This document shows positions 9,266 to 19,455 of a stretch of 25,341 nt of DNA, one piece after another. The notes below the pieces were generated by a model that saw only the letters and a program-made list of their open reading frames with translations, was not told the origin of the DNA and ran no database searches. Each line of letters starts with the position of its first letter. Positions within the stretch are counted from its first letter, which is position 1. The translations under genes and the position numbers were made by a program. The DNA is from Sphacelaria rigidula (lineage: Eukaryota; Phaeophyceae; Sphacelariales): assembly GCA_964200075.2 (NCBI GenBank), contig CAXNAA020000170.1, positions 1 to 25,341 of the forward strand, written 5' to 3'.

Positions 9266-10054
9266 GTGTTGCCCTTCCTCCTGTGTGGCCCCGGCTGGTG
9301 CGCCCACATATACCGCGAAGGTGTACACCGGCGTCCAGAATAGATGAGACAACAACACACACAAAGCCACTTGTAATGCTGCATGGACGCAATACTCAAA
9401 CGTCCGGATTATGTTTCAGAGTCAGAATATCCTACATGTCTCGGAGTACAATCTATCGAGGCCAGATATGCGTGACCGTAATTCTGAGAAATACAAATCA
9501 ACGTTTTTCGGGGACATTTGTCGGAATACAGGAGCACTAGCTGACTTGCTAGTATTGCGGGAAATACAAGCAAAGACATCAGACCTTGTCAGCGCGGCTC
9601 ACGAACCATATTTTCCTTGTCCGACAATCAAGAATCACTGAAAATAAGATGTGGAAATAATGAGCCGGGGCATGAAATGCAAAGTTAACAATCGGATCCA
9701 TTCTACACGCGATGTAACTCCTCTGATGGCTGACATTTTCGTCGATTGAATACTGCCGGCGTCCACCATTCACCTCCTTCCAGATGAGGGATCTTGTATA
9801 TAGGAGCACGCTTTATGAATGTTGGCAATTCTTATCAGGCTTCGCTCCTTTGAAATATATAAAAAAATATCCAATTTCGCGTTCAGCGTCTTCATTCCTG
9901 AGTACCGACTACTCCGACACGACCTCATCAAGCCACTACCGACCCAAATGTGAAATATATAAACACCATTCACGGGCGGGGAGCAGGCGGGGTGATATCG
10001 GTTAGCGCGAATGTAAGAGCGGGTCCGCCCGCCAGAGGTGCGACTACACACGGA

Positions 10055-10330
10055 CATCGGCTGCACCCCGGTGGCCTAATGTTACAACTGACTCCATCAG
10101 GTCGGGGAGAACATGGGTTCGACTTCCGCCAGATGCGTTGAGTTTGGAATTTCGTCATTACTTTCTGACTCTTGTCGTGAGTAGCACAAAGAACTTAGTT
10201 GACTGAGGGTGTTTAACGAGAGTGGGCGTGGTGCAGGAATGCTGGTCCGACCCGCGATACAAAACTGCAAGGCCTGTACCGGGGGCGGTGGGGGATAGGG
10301 TGATCGCTCGAAGCCACGGACTCTTCCCGA
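10055..10330 (+). mobile_element. tRNA-derived SINE-like element, copy d
   Basis: It opens CACCCCGGTGGCCTAATGT (A-box-like, about 10070-10081), and GGGTTCGACTTCC at 10115-10127 is a good B box, at tRNA-like spacing. It shares TACAACTGACNCCATNAGGT and downstream blocks (GTGGTGCAGGA, CCCGCGATA, ACCGGGGG) with the 8.2-kb element, so a tRNA-unrelated body follows the head. RNA polymerase III promoter boxes in an intronic repeat define a SINE. Confidence 0.65.
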
Positions 10331-10948
10331 GGAAGAGGGGATTTTTACAGTGTGATGGACATGGCAAACATTGTGCGTTCTCTTCAGTAAAGTAGCAGCA
10401 GAAACTCTAGACACGAACGCTCTTAGAGGCTATACCACATAGCTGGCGTATTGGAACTACAAGCATCAGCTGGATCAATAAACCCAAGTAATAGTGCCGG
10501 CTCTCTGCTGAGTAACTCACCCCTGATCTGTGGATGTGTCGGAAAAGTAGGGCGGTAGACTGTGTGATTCGCACTGGCAGCACCCGGGTGTGGTCTCGTA
10601 CACTTCGCCTGAGACACCGGTGAGAGGTTTGGACGCGCAAATGAATCTTTAAGTTCAGTAATAAATCAACAATTGCATCGATCCTTCCCTCAGCGCGTGA
10701 ACCCTCGAGGATAACTGACGGGGTGTACAGGCAGAACGGTTGTATGCTGAGAAAACGGTGACAACGGTCACCATTTCGCAGCCAAGCTGTGTAGTGCAGT
10801 GTATACAAGCACAGAAATAAGGGGTCTCTGCTTGTACGCTGTCGATGTCACGTGCTCCTCTTCGACAAGTATCATCGTGTGGAAAACAAACTCGGCATAA
10901 AACATAATCGCACCCCACTCGACTTCAGTCGGGGTGAAAGACTACAAC

Positions 10949-11031
10949 CTCGGGCGGAATGACGGGAGTGGTGAACACACTATTGTTCCAAGACGAGGTC
11001 TCGTGTTTGGGCGTCGCAACCAGGAAAGCAT
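10949..11031 (-). CDS. Exon, tentative ectodomain segment
   Basis: Two bases then 27 codons, AFLVATPKHETSSWNNSVFT then TPVIPPE. Its phase fits the previous exon's phase-1 end, with a start at 11031 or, two codons earlier, 11037. The donor is GAG|GTTGTA, a weak match. An NNS sequon is present. Composition is coding-like but both splice sites are mediocre. Confidence 0.5.
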
Positions 11032-11588
11032 CTTGTACTTTCGTTCGCGACTTGTTTCAAGATGAACGTTTTCGTCGTTGCTGTAGGTCTAGAGCTCTAA
11101 CGCGATACCGGCCATTGTATTGCTGAGTATGCACAATAAAACATGGTGGGCGAAGACGGGCTAACAGCGTGGACGGGCGCCTATAAACACTCCCAAGGTG
11201 TTGGGTGTTACTCCGGTCCACCGATCATCACGCAAAACGTTCTCGGGAAGTTGCCTCCTCACGCTTTATGTGACCTCAGTGACTAGTGTTTGAGCGGCTC
11301 ACTCTGTAGGTGGGAATGTCTACGTAGCGGAAATGCTCGGATTCCCCGGGTATTTGCCATTTTCTTTTCAAGTAGAGAGACGCTCGGTTTACGTCGCAGA
11401 GGTTATCATTGCACGGTTTTCCCGCAGCCGTACCACCGCTAGGTAGGTATAAAATATACCGGAACAACGGCACAGCGCCTGTTTTATCTGTACATTTTCA
11501 ATGTCCTGCACCAAACTCGATATTTTCCGCGTACAAGGCACCATGTCGGAGTGAGACTTGTACGTCACGTACGATCGTACCAACACAC
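11032..11588 (-). other. Intron
   Basis: Intron of 557 bases with no recognisable repeat or gene. Confidence 0.45.
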
Positions 11589-11718
11589 CTTGGCGGCCAT
11601 CTGGGGTGTGAAACCACGACCCCGCTTGGATCTCTCCGCTCAGCGCCTTTCCGTCATTATCAAGTAGCATCTCCCATTCTAGGATGGGCCAGTCCACATC
11701 ATCACAGAACGCTGGAAT
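11589..11718 (-). CDS. Exon, ectodomain segment
   Basis: Forty-three codons plus one base (phase 1). It starts IPAFCDDVDWPILEWEMLL and ends GEIQAGSWFHTPDGRQ. The acceptor is TTGCCGGCAG and the donor AAG|GTGTGT. The frame is open for ten more codons upstream, and another AG at about 11736 exists, but only this start is phase 0. Acidic and Trp-rich, with one Cys. Confidence 0.75.
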
Positions 11719-11959
11719 CTGCCGGCAACGGTACCTGTTCGAGCAGGAGCGAAAGAACGAGCGATCACGCGTTCTCGTCAATATTTGAACGTTCTCCCGT
11801 CAGTTATCGAAAACAAAAAGGGAAATAAAGCCTGGTGTGATGAACAACAGATAGTTGCGGCAGCATTTGAGAGGAATATACCGTTATACTGTTGAAACAT
11901 CAGCTTACCATCACTTCACCTCTGAGATCGAGCGTGTCAAACTAGTAGGTACTTCTTAC

Positions 11960-12014
11960 TACGCTGGAGGCCGCTACAGCGGCGGGTGTTTTTGCTGCCG
12001 TGACAGGGTCATAG
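11960..12014 (-). CDS. Small exon, Ala-rich, tentative
   Basis: One base then 18 codons, YDPVTAAKTPAAVAASSV, between GTGCGCAG and an excellent donor GTA|GTAAGA. Phases fit both neighbours exactly (phase 2 in, phase 0 out). With the previous exon the split codon is Cys. The short length and low complexity make it tentative; the open frame extends about 20 codons further upstream. Confidence 0.5.
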
Positions 12015-12299
12015 CTGCGCACCGTGAAGTATGCATCTTGTTTTATCTTCATGCGCGCCGTTCAAAGATACTGCACGATTCGACCTCAACTGCTGTTGGA
12101 ACTTCAATGACTCCGTCTCCTTCTAGATGATTCGGAAGGGGTAATCGCGTTGACAGATCAAATTTAGAGCTCGTTTAACCGTAGATGCGGACCACGAGAA
12201 GCAGCGGAGGACTTTAGACCGTCTTGATGAGAATGTTTATTGCGATCTGGAATTCAGATTAGATCGAGGTTACATAAATCACTTTTGGGAAGGCCAGTA

Positions 12300-12800
12300 T
12301 TATCGTGCAATCCCCATCTCGCATATCACATCAATCTGGGATGATCATGTGGGTCGTCATATCCATCCAGAATGCGGGTACCCTCGGGGATATGAATACC
12401 CATCTGAAATACCCATCTGTGATGTCAGATCAATCTCGTATTCTCATTTGTGATGAAAAATATCTGTCTAACAATTGCTATTCATTAACCTGGGATATCC
12501 ATCTAGGTCATCAATCTAGGATATGGTGTCCACCCGGGACATCCACTTATAATATAGATACTTACGTGGGATATCCACGTGGGATATAGGGTATGAGCAT
12601 CCACCTGAGATGTTCATCTGAGATATCGAACTGGGATTCCATCTCGAAAATCTATCTGAACAATCCATCTGGAACATCCACCTGAACCCGGCACATCCCA
12701 GGTGTACGATGATCTGGGGCATAAATACCTCCTTTGGACACCTCACCCTAACTTCATTCTGAACCTTGACCGCCTAATCCTACGGCAGAATATCCCAGAT
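12300..12800. repeat. Degenerate minisatellite, about 16-bp unit
   Basis: Many variants of CATCCATCTGGGATAT, spaced 15-16 bases with drift. Each unit has short inverted arms (ATCC and GGAT). Diverged copies resume at about 13105-13215 after the T-rich block. Entirely intronic. Confidence 0.75.
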
Positions 12801-12853
12801 AGAGAACTGACATGGATCTGACTTTGCAAGACACTTTACGTGGACGTGAGCTT

Positions 12854-13087
12854 CAGATGGACAGGCCGGCATTTGCTTTGCTTTGTTCGTTTATTTGTTC
12901 GTTTTGTTTAGTTTTGCCTTGTTTTGCTGTGTCTGTCCGTTTGTTAATGGTTTTCCGGTTTACTCTTTATGCCTGTTCCATCTTCCGTTTTTTTCATTTT
13001 CCTTCAGCGAGTGTTCCCTTTTTAATTTTATCTCGAGTAGGTCCATACTGTGCGCACGATCGGATCCCTGGGCGGTCAGTCCATCTG
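12854..13087. mobile_element. Possible small inverted-repeat element inside the satellite
   Basis: The ends carry imperfect inverted repeats: CAGATGGACAGGCCG at 12854-12868 and the complement of CAGATGGACTGACCG at 13073-13087. They enclose a block unlike its surroundings, with TTTG-rich DNA at 12870-12935. It splits the 16-bp satellite. No clear target duplication is visible, and the satellite unit itself contains CCATCTG, so the ends could match by chance. A 5'-truncated SINE in minus orientation, with an A-rich tail toward 12870, is an alternative. Confidence 0.3.
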
Positions 13088-14003
13088 CAACAACCATTTT
13101 ATCAATTCCACGTGGATGTGGACATCCCGGATGGCTGTTCCAGTGAATATTGAGACTGATAAGATAAGCTGATACCCCAGATAAATGTCCCAGGCAACCA
13201 TATTCATCACAGGTGGAATGTAAAATAAGATGAGATAGCGCTTTTGTGCCCACAGCAACCAGTACTGGGTTCTACAACCAACTTAGTTTGTCTTGATCTG
13301 TACCGAAGTTCTCAGATTCGCTTGATTCAATAGCGGTCGTTGGTCACGACAGGGTTAAGGAGCTAATGCGAAAATCTCGGCAAAATCACAGCACGTGCAG
13401 AAAATCCTCGAACAGAACACACGCAGATAGTTGCGCAACAAATGTAGTCGATCTGGCGCCAGCTCCTGCTTTTCTACAGACAGCAAATACTCATGTTATA
13501 GAAATCACTTCAGCATTGGAGGAGAGACAACCCTATACGTGGAAACATTGCTGCTACGGAAAACAATTATTTGATTGTTTGCGCATCTTGTACTCGGCGC
13601 ACGCCTGGCATAAATTGTCATGCTTGACTCAATTTCGATCAGGTTTGACTCGAGTGAGGTACCTCGTACTCACATGACCAATAGATAGCGATGGTTCACT
13701 AAGTTTGGTAAGGAAGCCCATTACGGTGATGGGCGATCATGTTATGATCTGCATCATGTCTGCGCGTGTTTGAGCTCGGTGTCAACCCCTCGTTGGAGCA
13801 TGACAATATATTAAGAATACCGGTTGGAGTGTGATGACTGTGTACGGCGAATTTCTGGGAGTGTGGAACACATGTCGGAGACAATCACAGGATGACATGG
13901 AGTGAAACCAGTCAATTTCTCGGACAATGCTGTGTAACTGACACTGTTCAATTGAACTAGCCACCAGCTCATGGCCCTGAGAATCGACGTCCTCTCCACT
14001 TAC

Positions 14004-14213
14004 CAGTCAGGCATCGGGAAAGAGTCCACGACATCCGAACCACCGCACTCGACGGCTGTCCCATTGATGTCGAAGCAGGTCTCCAACGCGTACGTTTGAA
14101 GGCACGTTTCGTAAGTCTCCGCTTGTAAGTCAACACTAAACAAGTAGGGCAAAAACATCACAGGGGCATGACAAACGCGCCGACGGTATGGGTCGAATGG
14201 CGTCAGGTGCAGG
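14004..14213 (-). CDS. Exon, Cys-rich segment
   Basis: One base, 69 codons and two bases. Its phase fits the previous exon only when the acceptor is ACAGTTAG, because an AG four bases earlier would put TAG in frame. It includes LHLTPFDPYRRRVCHAPVMF, then ETYETCLQTYALETCFDING and ends VVDSFPMPD. Four spaced Cys and an NGT sequon are present. The donor TG|GTAAGT is near ideal. Confidence 0.8.
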
Positions 14214-14485
14214 CTAACTGTAGGTGGGCGCCAAAAGGCTCTTGATCAGACGTCCACCCCTGACCCGCCGCTGGTGTGAAGCCTCTCTGCTAGGAGAACT
14301 CACGCTGTTTGGCAAATGACAAAAGCATGATCGACCATGAGTGTCGTCCAAGAACGGACCAACAGCTTGCGTGCGCTGGTTCCTGACTTGTGATCTGTCT
14401 TTTTTGCCGCCATACCAATTTCCCAATAATCATTGAGACGGCTAGGTCTCCGTTGCGCGCCCTACCGATCGGCAGTGTCAGTCAC

Positions 14486-14637
14486 CTCGGAGTGGAGCAG
14501 GTGGGTGGGTCTTCCTCCCACTCGCACTGATAGCTTGTGGGGCATGGCTTGCAGTCGATGTAAACGGCGAGCTGGTAGTGTTGACCGTAGGTCATGTTGC
14601 GCGTGAGGCCCGATACATCTAGCGTAATCGCCGCAAC
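14486..14637 (-). CDS. Exon with C-x-x-C / C-E-W module
   Basis: Fifty codons plus two bases (phase 2). It starts VAAITLDVSGLTRNMTYGQH, continues YQLAVYIDCKPCPTSYQCEW and ends EEDPPTCSTP. The C-K-P-C-P-T-S-Y-Q-C core is close to the CPxGYxC pattern, and an NMT sequon precedes it. Acceptor TTCGACAG, donor GAG|GTGACT. The alternating hydrophobic start suggests beta strands leading into a disulfide module. Confidence 0.8.
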
Positions 14638-15295
14638 CTGTCGAACGAGCATAGTAAGTCGCGTTCAACCGTGAAACTGTCAACAAAGCGGTTGATCTAT
14701 GTGCCCAAGTGCTGAACCATTCGTTTGAAAATGCCCACCCACGGACATCATCTGTCGAACGAGCATGGTAAGTGAAGTTCAACGATAAAACTGTCAACAA
14801 ACCGGTTGACCTATGTGCCCAAGGGCTGAACTGTTCGTTTGAAAATGCCTACCCACGGACACCATCTGATGGGCACTGCATGGAGGATGGTGCTTCTGTC
14901 GAAGTGCCTGTATCACGTCATCACGAGGGCTGAGGGTTGTGAATTACGCACTAGACCATCAACGTTTTCGGCCGATATCTAGATCTCGATGAACATAAAA
15001 ATGTTTTGAGTATCAGCTATGGCTCACAGTAGAACGAAAATCGTGCTTGAGGAGTACAATTGGCACCAAAAATACAGTTTTCTGAATCTCAATGGTCGGG
15101 TCGAAGTTCTATAGTACGTTGCCTACTGCATTTTCACGTCACCATTCACTACATACTATTGAGGACATTGGATTTACATTGTGAGTACCACGCACATACC
15201 GTTGCTTCGTGTTTATAGATACTGAACACGAAATCACTTCGTACGCAGAGCGCTAGGCATCTGCATCCATGGTACAGCCTTCTCTGCGCGCACAC
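14638..15295 (-). other. Intron with a 114-bp tandem duplication at its 3' end
   Basis: Intron of 658 bases. The duplication (14640-14867) includes the splice-acceptor region of the next exon, giving two copies of the TCGTTCGACAG acceptor. Confidence 0.6.
14640..14867. repeat. Tandem duplication, 114-bp unit, two copies
   Basis: Both copies begin GTCGAACGAGCAT (14640 and 14754) and share AACTGTCAACAAA, CTATGTGCCCAAG, TTCGTTTGAAAATGCC and ACCCACGGACA, with about 15 differences. The period is 114 bases. Confidence 0.9.
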
Positions 15296-15451
15296 CTCGA
15301 GAGAATCAAGTCTCAAAGACCCCAGAGTGAAGTCGTCCCTCCCTGTAAGTTCGGAAAACTCGCTTCCGTTGTTGACGTGGTCCGTGTAGTTGGGGCTGAA
15401 CATGTATCGATCAGGGACAGCGTTCAGTCTCCTTAGAACGCTTCCGTCCGC
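15296..15451 (-). CDS. Exon, ectodomain segment with two sequons
   Basis: Fifty-two codons, phase 0 at both ends. It starts ADGSVLRRLNAVPDRYMFSP, includes NYTDHVNNGSEFSEL and ends LGSLRLDSLE|GTGTGC. NYT and NGS sequons support an extracellular location; there is no Cys. The acceptor GGCGGGCAG has a modest pyrimidine tract. Confidence 0.75.
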
Positions 15452-16737
15452 CTGCCCGCCAACGATGAGCACGTGGATGGGGGTTATCGGTTGGTCGTAT
15501 TTGTAATCGTCGCTTCAGAATGGTAAATCCGGTCTCAAACCTTACCTCAAAACCAACAAGTGCAAGGTCTTCGTCAGAATTTTACCTCAGAGTGACCACT
15601 GCGAGATATAATGCACGGCCTCGGCGCCTTCAAGTAAAGTATCCAATTCAATACTACGACGAAGGCAACGTCAACGAAGAGTACATTGTTGCACAGTGAT
15701 TATATGCCTCTATGCTTGCCTCTGACTACGGTCAATTTATCGCACTCGAAAAATAAACTAGTGGCATAGACGTACATTTACCGCACACAATTACAGTGGG
15801 TATATCTCACTCAACGCTTGAAATTTGGAAAATTAAAATCACCACACCTTTCCTGCAGGTCGGAGTAATGCCATAAAGGACCAGCTTGCCGCATTTCACG
15901 GTGGTTCAAGGCATGTGGGGGATTGTTTCATGCAAAGCTTTGGGCGGTGAAAATCCGAAGACATTCCTCAAAATAAGTACCATGAATTTACATTTCACGA
16001 CGATGTTGAATCGGGACGACACCTGAGATGCGCGTGGGGCAAATGGTTACCCGTGTTGAAGAAATCTAACTCGACGAGGTTCAAGGATGTGAACACGGCT
16101 TCCCAGTTTCAGGCGCTGGAGCAACTTATAGCTCAGACAGCAGTCGAGCGTGTCTCGATGATGGAGATGATTGAAACGTCGTATTATTATCGAAGAACCG
16201 TGATGGTCCACAGTCACTCTCGATAACTAACTTACGAAAGGAGATATGCTCGGCGTTCTATGCTCTACCGAGGGATAGACGTGGACAACAGTAAGTTAGC
16301 TGCCAGAAGGAAGTCGGAAGGAAGTGAGAAAAAGGGGGGGCTGGTTTGGCTGCCTCGCTCTTCCCATCACTCGACGTCTAGAAAACCGCTGGGGAAGTCA
16401 CCCGTGCTGATCACCCCCTCGCTTGGGAAACCATCCGTGCTAATCACCCGTTCGCTAGGGAACCACCCGTGCTAATTACCCGCTCGCTAGGAAAATTACC
16501 CGCTATTCTCGAAGTCTGTTGTTCTCGAATAACTCTTGTTCCTGGAACGTACTTCACCAATCGTGCTCACCGATGAATCTACCAAATTGATAGAGTACAG
16601 GGTATACTACGTATTCCTTAACAACCCATATTGATATTGGTGTACGGGCCCGCATCATGTCTTGTGGGTGTTTTTCGACAGGAAATATTACATAGACTAA
16701 TGGTAGTGCCCTCCGATACCACACTCCCAGTGCATAC
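15452..16737 (-). other. Intron with a 33-bp tandem repeat
   Basis: Intron of 1,286 bases. Apart from the repeat at 16384-16510 I see no exon-like segment with usable splice sites. Confidence 0.55.
16384..16510. repeat. Tandem repeat, about 33-bp unit
   Basis: Three clear units with the pattern CACCCGTGCTAATCACCCG followed by CTCGCTAGGGAAAC, spaced 32-33 bases, with partial copies on both flanks. The unit gives an 11-residue pseudo-repeat on the plus strand. Intronic. Confidence 0.85.
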
Positions 16738-16934
16738 CTCACAGTTGTAGATATCTTCCGATCCCAATGCCGAGATTGTACCGTTGGGGCACTTGAGCAG
16801 CCGTTCGCACTCGCACATATCGAGTCGTCCTGGTAGGCCGTCTACATCGATCCACACCAGGGTTTCCAGACGTTCTTTTGGCGGTTGATGCCGGACGATA
16901 TTGGGCGCAGTAAGGCGATGCAGGTGCAGTATGT
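16738..16934 (-). CDS. Exon with C-x-C and C-P-N-G-T motif
   Basis: Two bases then 65 codons, fitting the phase-1 end of the previous exon. It begins ILHLHRLTAPNIVRHQPP, then LETLVWIDVDGLPGRLDMCE, then CERLLKCPNGTISALG and ends EDIYNCE|GTATGC. The C-E-C, K-C-P-N-G-T and Y-N-C pattern is another disulfide-rich module distinct from the CPxGYxC array, with an NGT sequon. Acceptor CTGAACCAG. Confidence 0.8.
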
Positions 16935-17398
16935 CTGGTTCAGTTAAGTAAGCTGCGATTGTTTTGCCCCATTGGGATTACATACGAACTTCGATGGAAA
17001 CGTTGATCATCGTGACCATTTCGGTAGCTTTGATTCCAACCACGTCCGAAAATTCCTCTGAAACGCAGTGTAAAAAAAGTGTAGTGAACGATAGGTACTT
17101 CCAAAAACCGGTGCATCCCTATCAACGTAGGCGATTGCGCCCACGTGATGTTCTTGACTGATCACACTGTCTGATACAGATCGTACTTGGTCGAGCTGAC
17201 TTCGTCCGAAGATCACTAACCAGCATCTCTCTCGTCAACCTTTTGGTTATGTTGTTCACCCAGACTTCGTTTCCCTTTCCCCTTTCTTCGCTTTCTCCCT
17301 GTTTTCTTCTTTCTCCTCACGCCTCACCCGCACCGATTTGTGCATCGCGTTTTTTCCTAAATTTCACCGGGGAGCGTTCTGCGCTGAAGATTTCTTAC
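16935..17398 (-). other. Intron with a C/T-rich tract on the plus strand
   Basis: Intron of 464 bases. At 17262-17335 the plus strand is almost pure pyrimidine, so the transcript is purine-rich there. No gene seen. Confidence 0.55.
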
Positions 17399-17513
17399 CA
17401 CCGAACTCTTCGACGTATCGCACAGCCTGGTAGAGATCGTAGACGTAGGGATCCATGGCGTCTCGATTGCCCGCTACTAGGTCTTCGTACTCGCTCTTGT
17501 ACTCTGTTTCCAC
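17399..17513 (-). CDS. Exon, charged helical segment
   Basis: Thirty-eight codons plus one base. It starts VETEYKSEYEDLVAGNRDAM and ends DLYQAVRYVEEFG. The acceptor is CGCGACAG and the donor G|GTAAGA (phase 1); an alternative donor three bases earlier keeps the same phase. Charged, Tyr-rich and Cys-free, it probably forms alpha helices. Family not recognised. Confidence 0.8.
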
Positions 17514-17992
17514 CTGTCGCGGGTGTCATCCCACGAAAACGGTAGGAGCGATACGAATCTTTAGCGACCATATCGCCGAAGCACTGATCTTGCGCAGTCT
17601 CCTGGCACAGGATAAGTTGATATTATGCTGCGTACAGCTGAAAGTATGTCAATATCAAACGTATTCGAAGACAATCTACCATGTGAGGGGGGCGCTCCTG
17701 TGTGTGAACGTGAGCAGGGGCCACGTTCGTGATTACGGCTCTACACTTCACTTCCCGAGTGCACGATCCTTGGGACTTGGCATTTTCGGCGGGAAACAAG
17801 ATGCTCTTGTGCGTCAAAACGATTGACAATAGCAGTCAACTCTTCATGCGTCCCCCCGACCAGAATCGCATATTTCTAAAACACCTTCACAAACGGGGTT
17901 GTTTGCTGATAAATATACAGAAGTAACGGAAGTATTTGCAGCGGTATGGCATTCGCTACGGCAGGGGCGTCTCAGTAGTACAAAACCCATAC
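17514..17992 (-). other. Intron
   Basis: Intron of 479 bases with no recognisable content. Confidence 0.55.
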
Positions 17993-18097
17993 CTCGTCCT
18001 TGAGATCGGCGTAGGATGTATAATTCCGAGCAACTTTCCACGTCAATTGAACTCCAAGTCCGGATGACGTGTTCAGGGAAAGGGCTCCGGCGGGAGT
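17993..18097 (-). CDS. Exon, ectodomain segment with glycosylation sequons
   Basis: Thirty-five codons, TPAGALSLNTSSGLGVQLTW then KVARNYTSYADLKDE, phase 0 at both ends. Acceptor GTGTCGCAG, donor GAG|GTATGG. NTS and NYT sequons support an extracytoplasmic location. This exon lies in a different frame from the longer open frame at 18128-17844, which is noncoding. Confidence 0.8.
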
Positions 18098-18953
18098 CTG
18101 CGACACGGCGTGCACCTACGAAGACCATCGTGGATATGCATGATGAGAAACGTCAGGTGCTGAACCTCTAGATTGTTCGAACAAGAGATCGGCTTCAAGT
18201 ACGAGAACCATGCTGGCTTCGGCGGCTAGCCAGTCGAATGTTGGACACTATTTTCAAAAGAAGACAGCGGCGTCAAACCGTAACAGATTCGGGCACTGGT
18301 ATGTACAGAGGGGAGGTACGGAAGGGGTGTATGATAGTCCCGAAAAGAGACGCGGGATAAAAGTGCTAGCGGCAAGAAGGTGGACAACACTGTTGTGGAA
18401 TACAGTGCATGGGAACTCCGGACGCCATTTAAATATCACACGTTCGACAATTTCCACGATGTCCTCTACCCTCCTCCTGAAATCAGCCCAAGACTGTCAC
18501 AATAAAATGGTCATACAGCGCCTGATGTTTGTTTTCAGGCTGCATGAAACGCCTCATACGGGCGACATCAACGAACACAAACCCAAGCGTGGGAATCCCC
18601 AGGTGCTCGTTTTGCTCGGCTTTTTCAGTCAGAGTTACGGGTACATTTCGCCTCCCCAAACCAGCCATTTTGTTTAGGGGAGGGGGAACTATCGTAGAAA
18701 GTGTCATTCCAATATTTGTCTCTGCATATCTCAGCCAAGAACATAAAAACCTCATTGAGATGTGAGGAGAAGCGAAGAATCGTTAGCCCCGCAAGCTACG
18801 AAAATAGAATAAATGTCCTGGCGGAAAGCGTTGGTTCCAGTTTCGAGTCAAGACCGCCTGCTACAGATAGGCGGACGATTCCTTGTCTGTTACAGATAGG
18901 TAGACGACTTCAACGCCCTACCCTCACTCAGGCCGACTCCGAACAAATCTTAC
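18098..18953 (-). other. Intron
   Basis: Intron of 856 bases. A plus-strand 155-codon open frame (18210-18677) crosses it without family resemblance or signals. A short GACAGATAGG-type direct repeat pair occurs at about 18863-18902. Confidence 0.55.
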
Positions 18954-19169
18954 GTAAGGATCGTATGGAACCGCCCCGGACGTAAGGTTCAGCGCAACGC
19001 CATCTCTGCTGTCCTCTGGGAATTCGCAAACGGTGCTTGTGAGGTGAATCCGCTCGAACCAGAAGTCTCGTCCCCCGTTGTACTCCTCGTATATGCTGGC
19101 AATTCCTAGGTCGTCCAAATCGCCACCAGTGCACTTCCATAGTCTATACACGGCCACGATTACGTGCAC
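18954..19169 (-). CDS. Exon, ectodomain segment
   Basis: Seventy-two codons, phase 0 at both ends, between AAAACAG and an ideal donor TAC|GTAAGA. It begins VHVIVAVYRLWKCTGGDLDD and ends ALNLTSGAVPYDPY, with an NLT sequon and two Cys. Joined to the previous exon it reads CDCVNQ-VHVIVAVYRLWKC, so the short hydrophobic VHVIVAV sits between Cys residues. It looks like a beta strand of a disulfide-bonded domain, not a membrane segment. Confidence 0.8.
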
Positions 19170-19455
19170 CTGTTTTCCCGTATGCCACAGAAAATACGAT
19201 GCGGAGGGTTTGCGAGGTACGACGGGGGTGAACCTGAGGAAGTGGTGTTGCCTTGGAATGGTGAACCGTGGTCTGCGGTTTGCTAGTTCTGGGAAGTCGA
19301 AAAACCGATCAATGTGTCACACATGGATACAATGGCATTCACCATCGCAGATGTTCATCAAGAGTCTGAGATTGCCTGGGCACGAGTGCGGTAATCCTTT
19401 TGTGCCAAACTCTCGATTGTGTGTCATTGTGTAAGCTTCAGGGGCGTTTTCATAC

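Larger units (their letters stand above)
8800..10948 (-). other. Longest intron, with two SINE-like insertions
   Basis: Intron of 2,149 bases holding tRNA-like elements at about 8998-9265 and 10055-10330 on the plus strand. A missed exon remains possible. The rest, including 9270-10050 and 10335-10940, shows nothing I can assign. Confidence 0.45.
12015..14003 (-). other. Long intron with minisatellite and T-rich insert
   Basis: Intron of 1,989 bases. It holds the 16-bp satellite (12300-12800, with traces at 13105-13215), a T-rich block (12854-13087) and about 900 bases (13220-14003) with nothing recognisable. A missed small exon is possible; the flanking phases fit without one. Confidence 0.5.

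Noticed and set aside
9052-9540. Plus-strand 162-codon open frame
   Set aside because: It runs through the body and A-rich tail of a SINE-like element; Lys-rich artefact.
12300-12800. CRISPR-like array
   Set aside because: Units are degenerate and back-to-back with no unique spacers, inside a eukaryotic intron.
18210-18677. Plus-strand 155-codon open frame
   Set aside because: Low-information composition, antisense inside an intron, no splice or family support.
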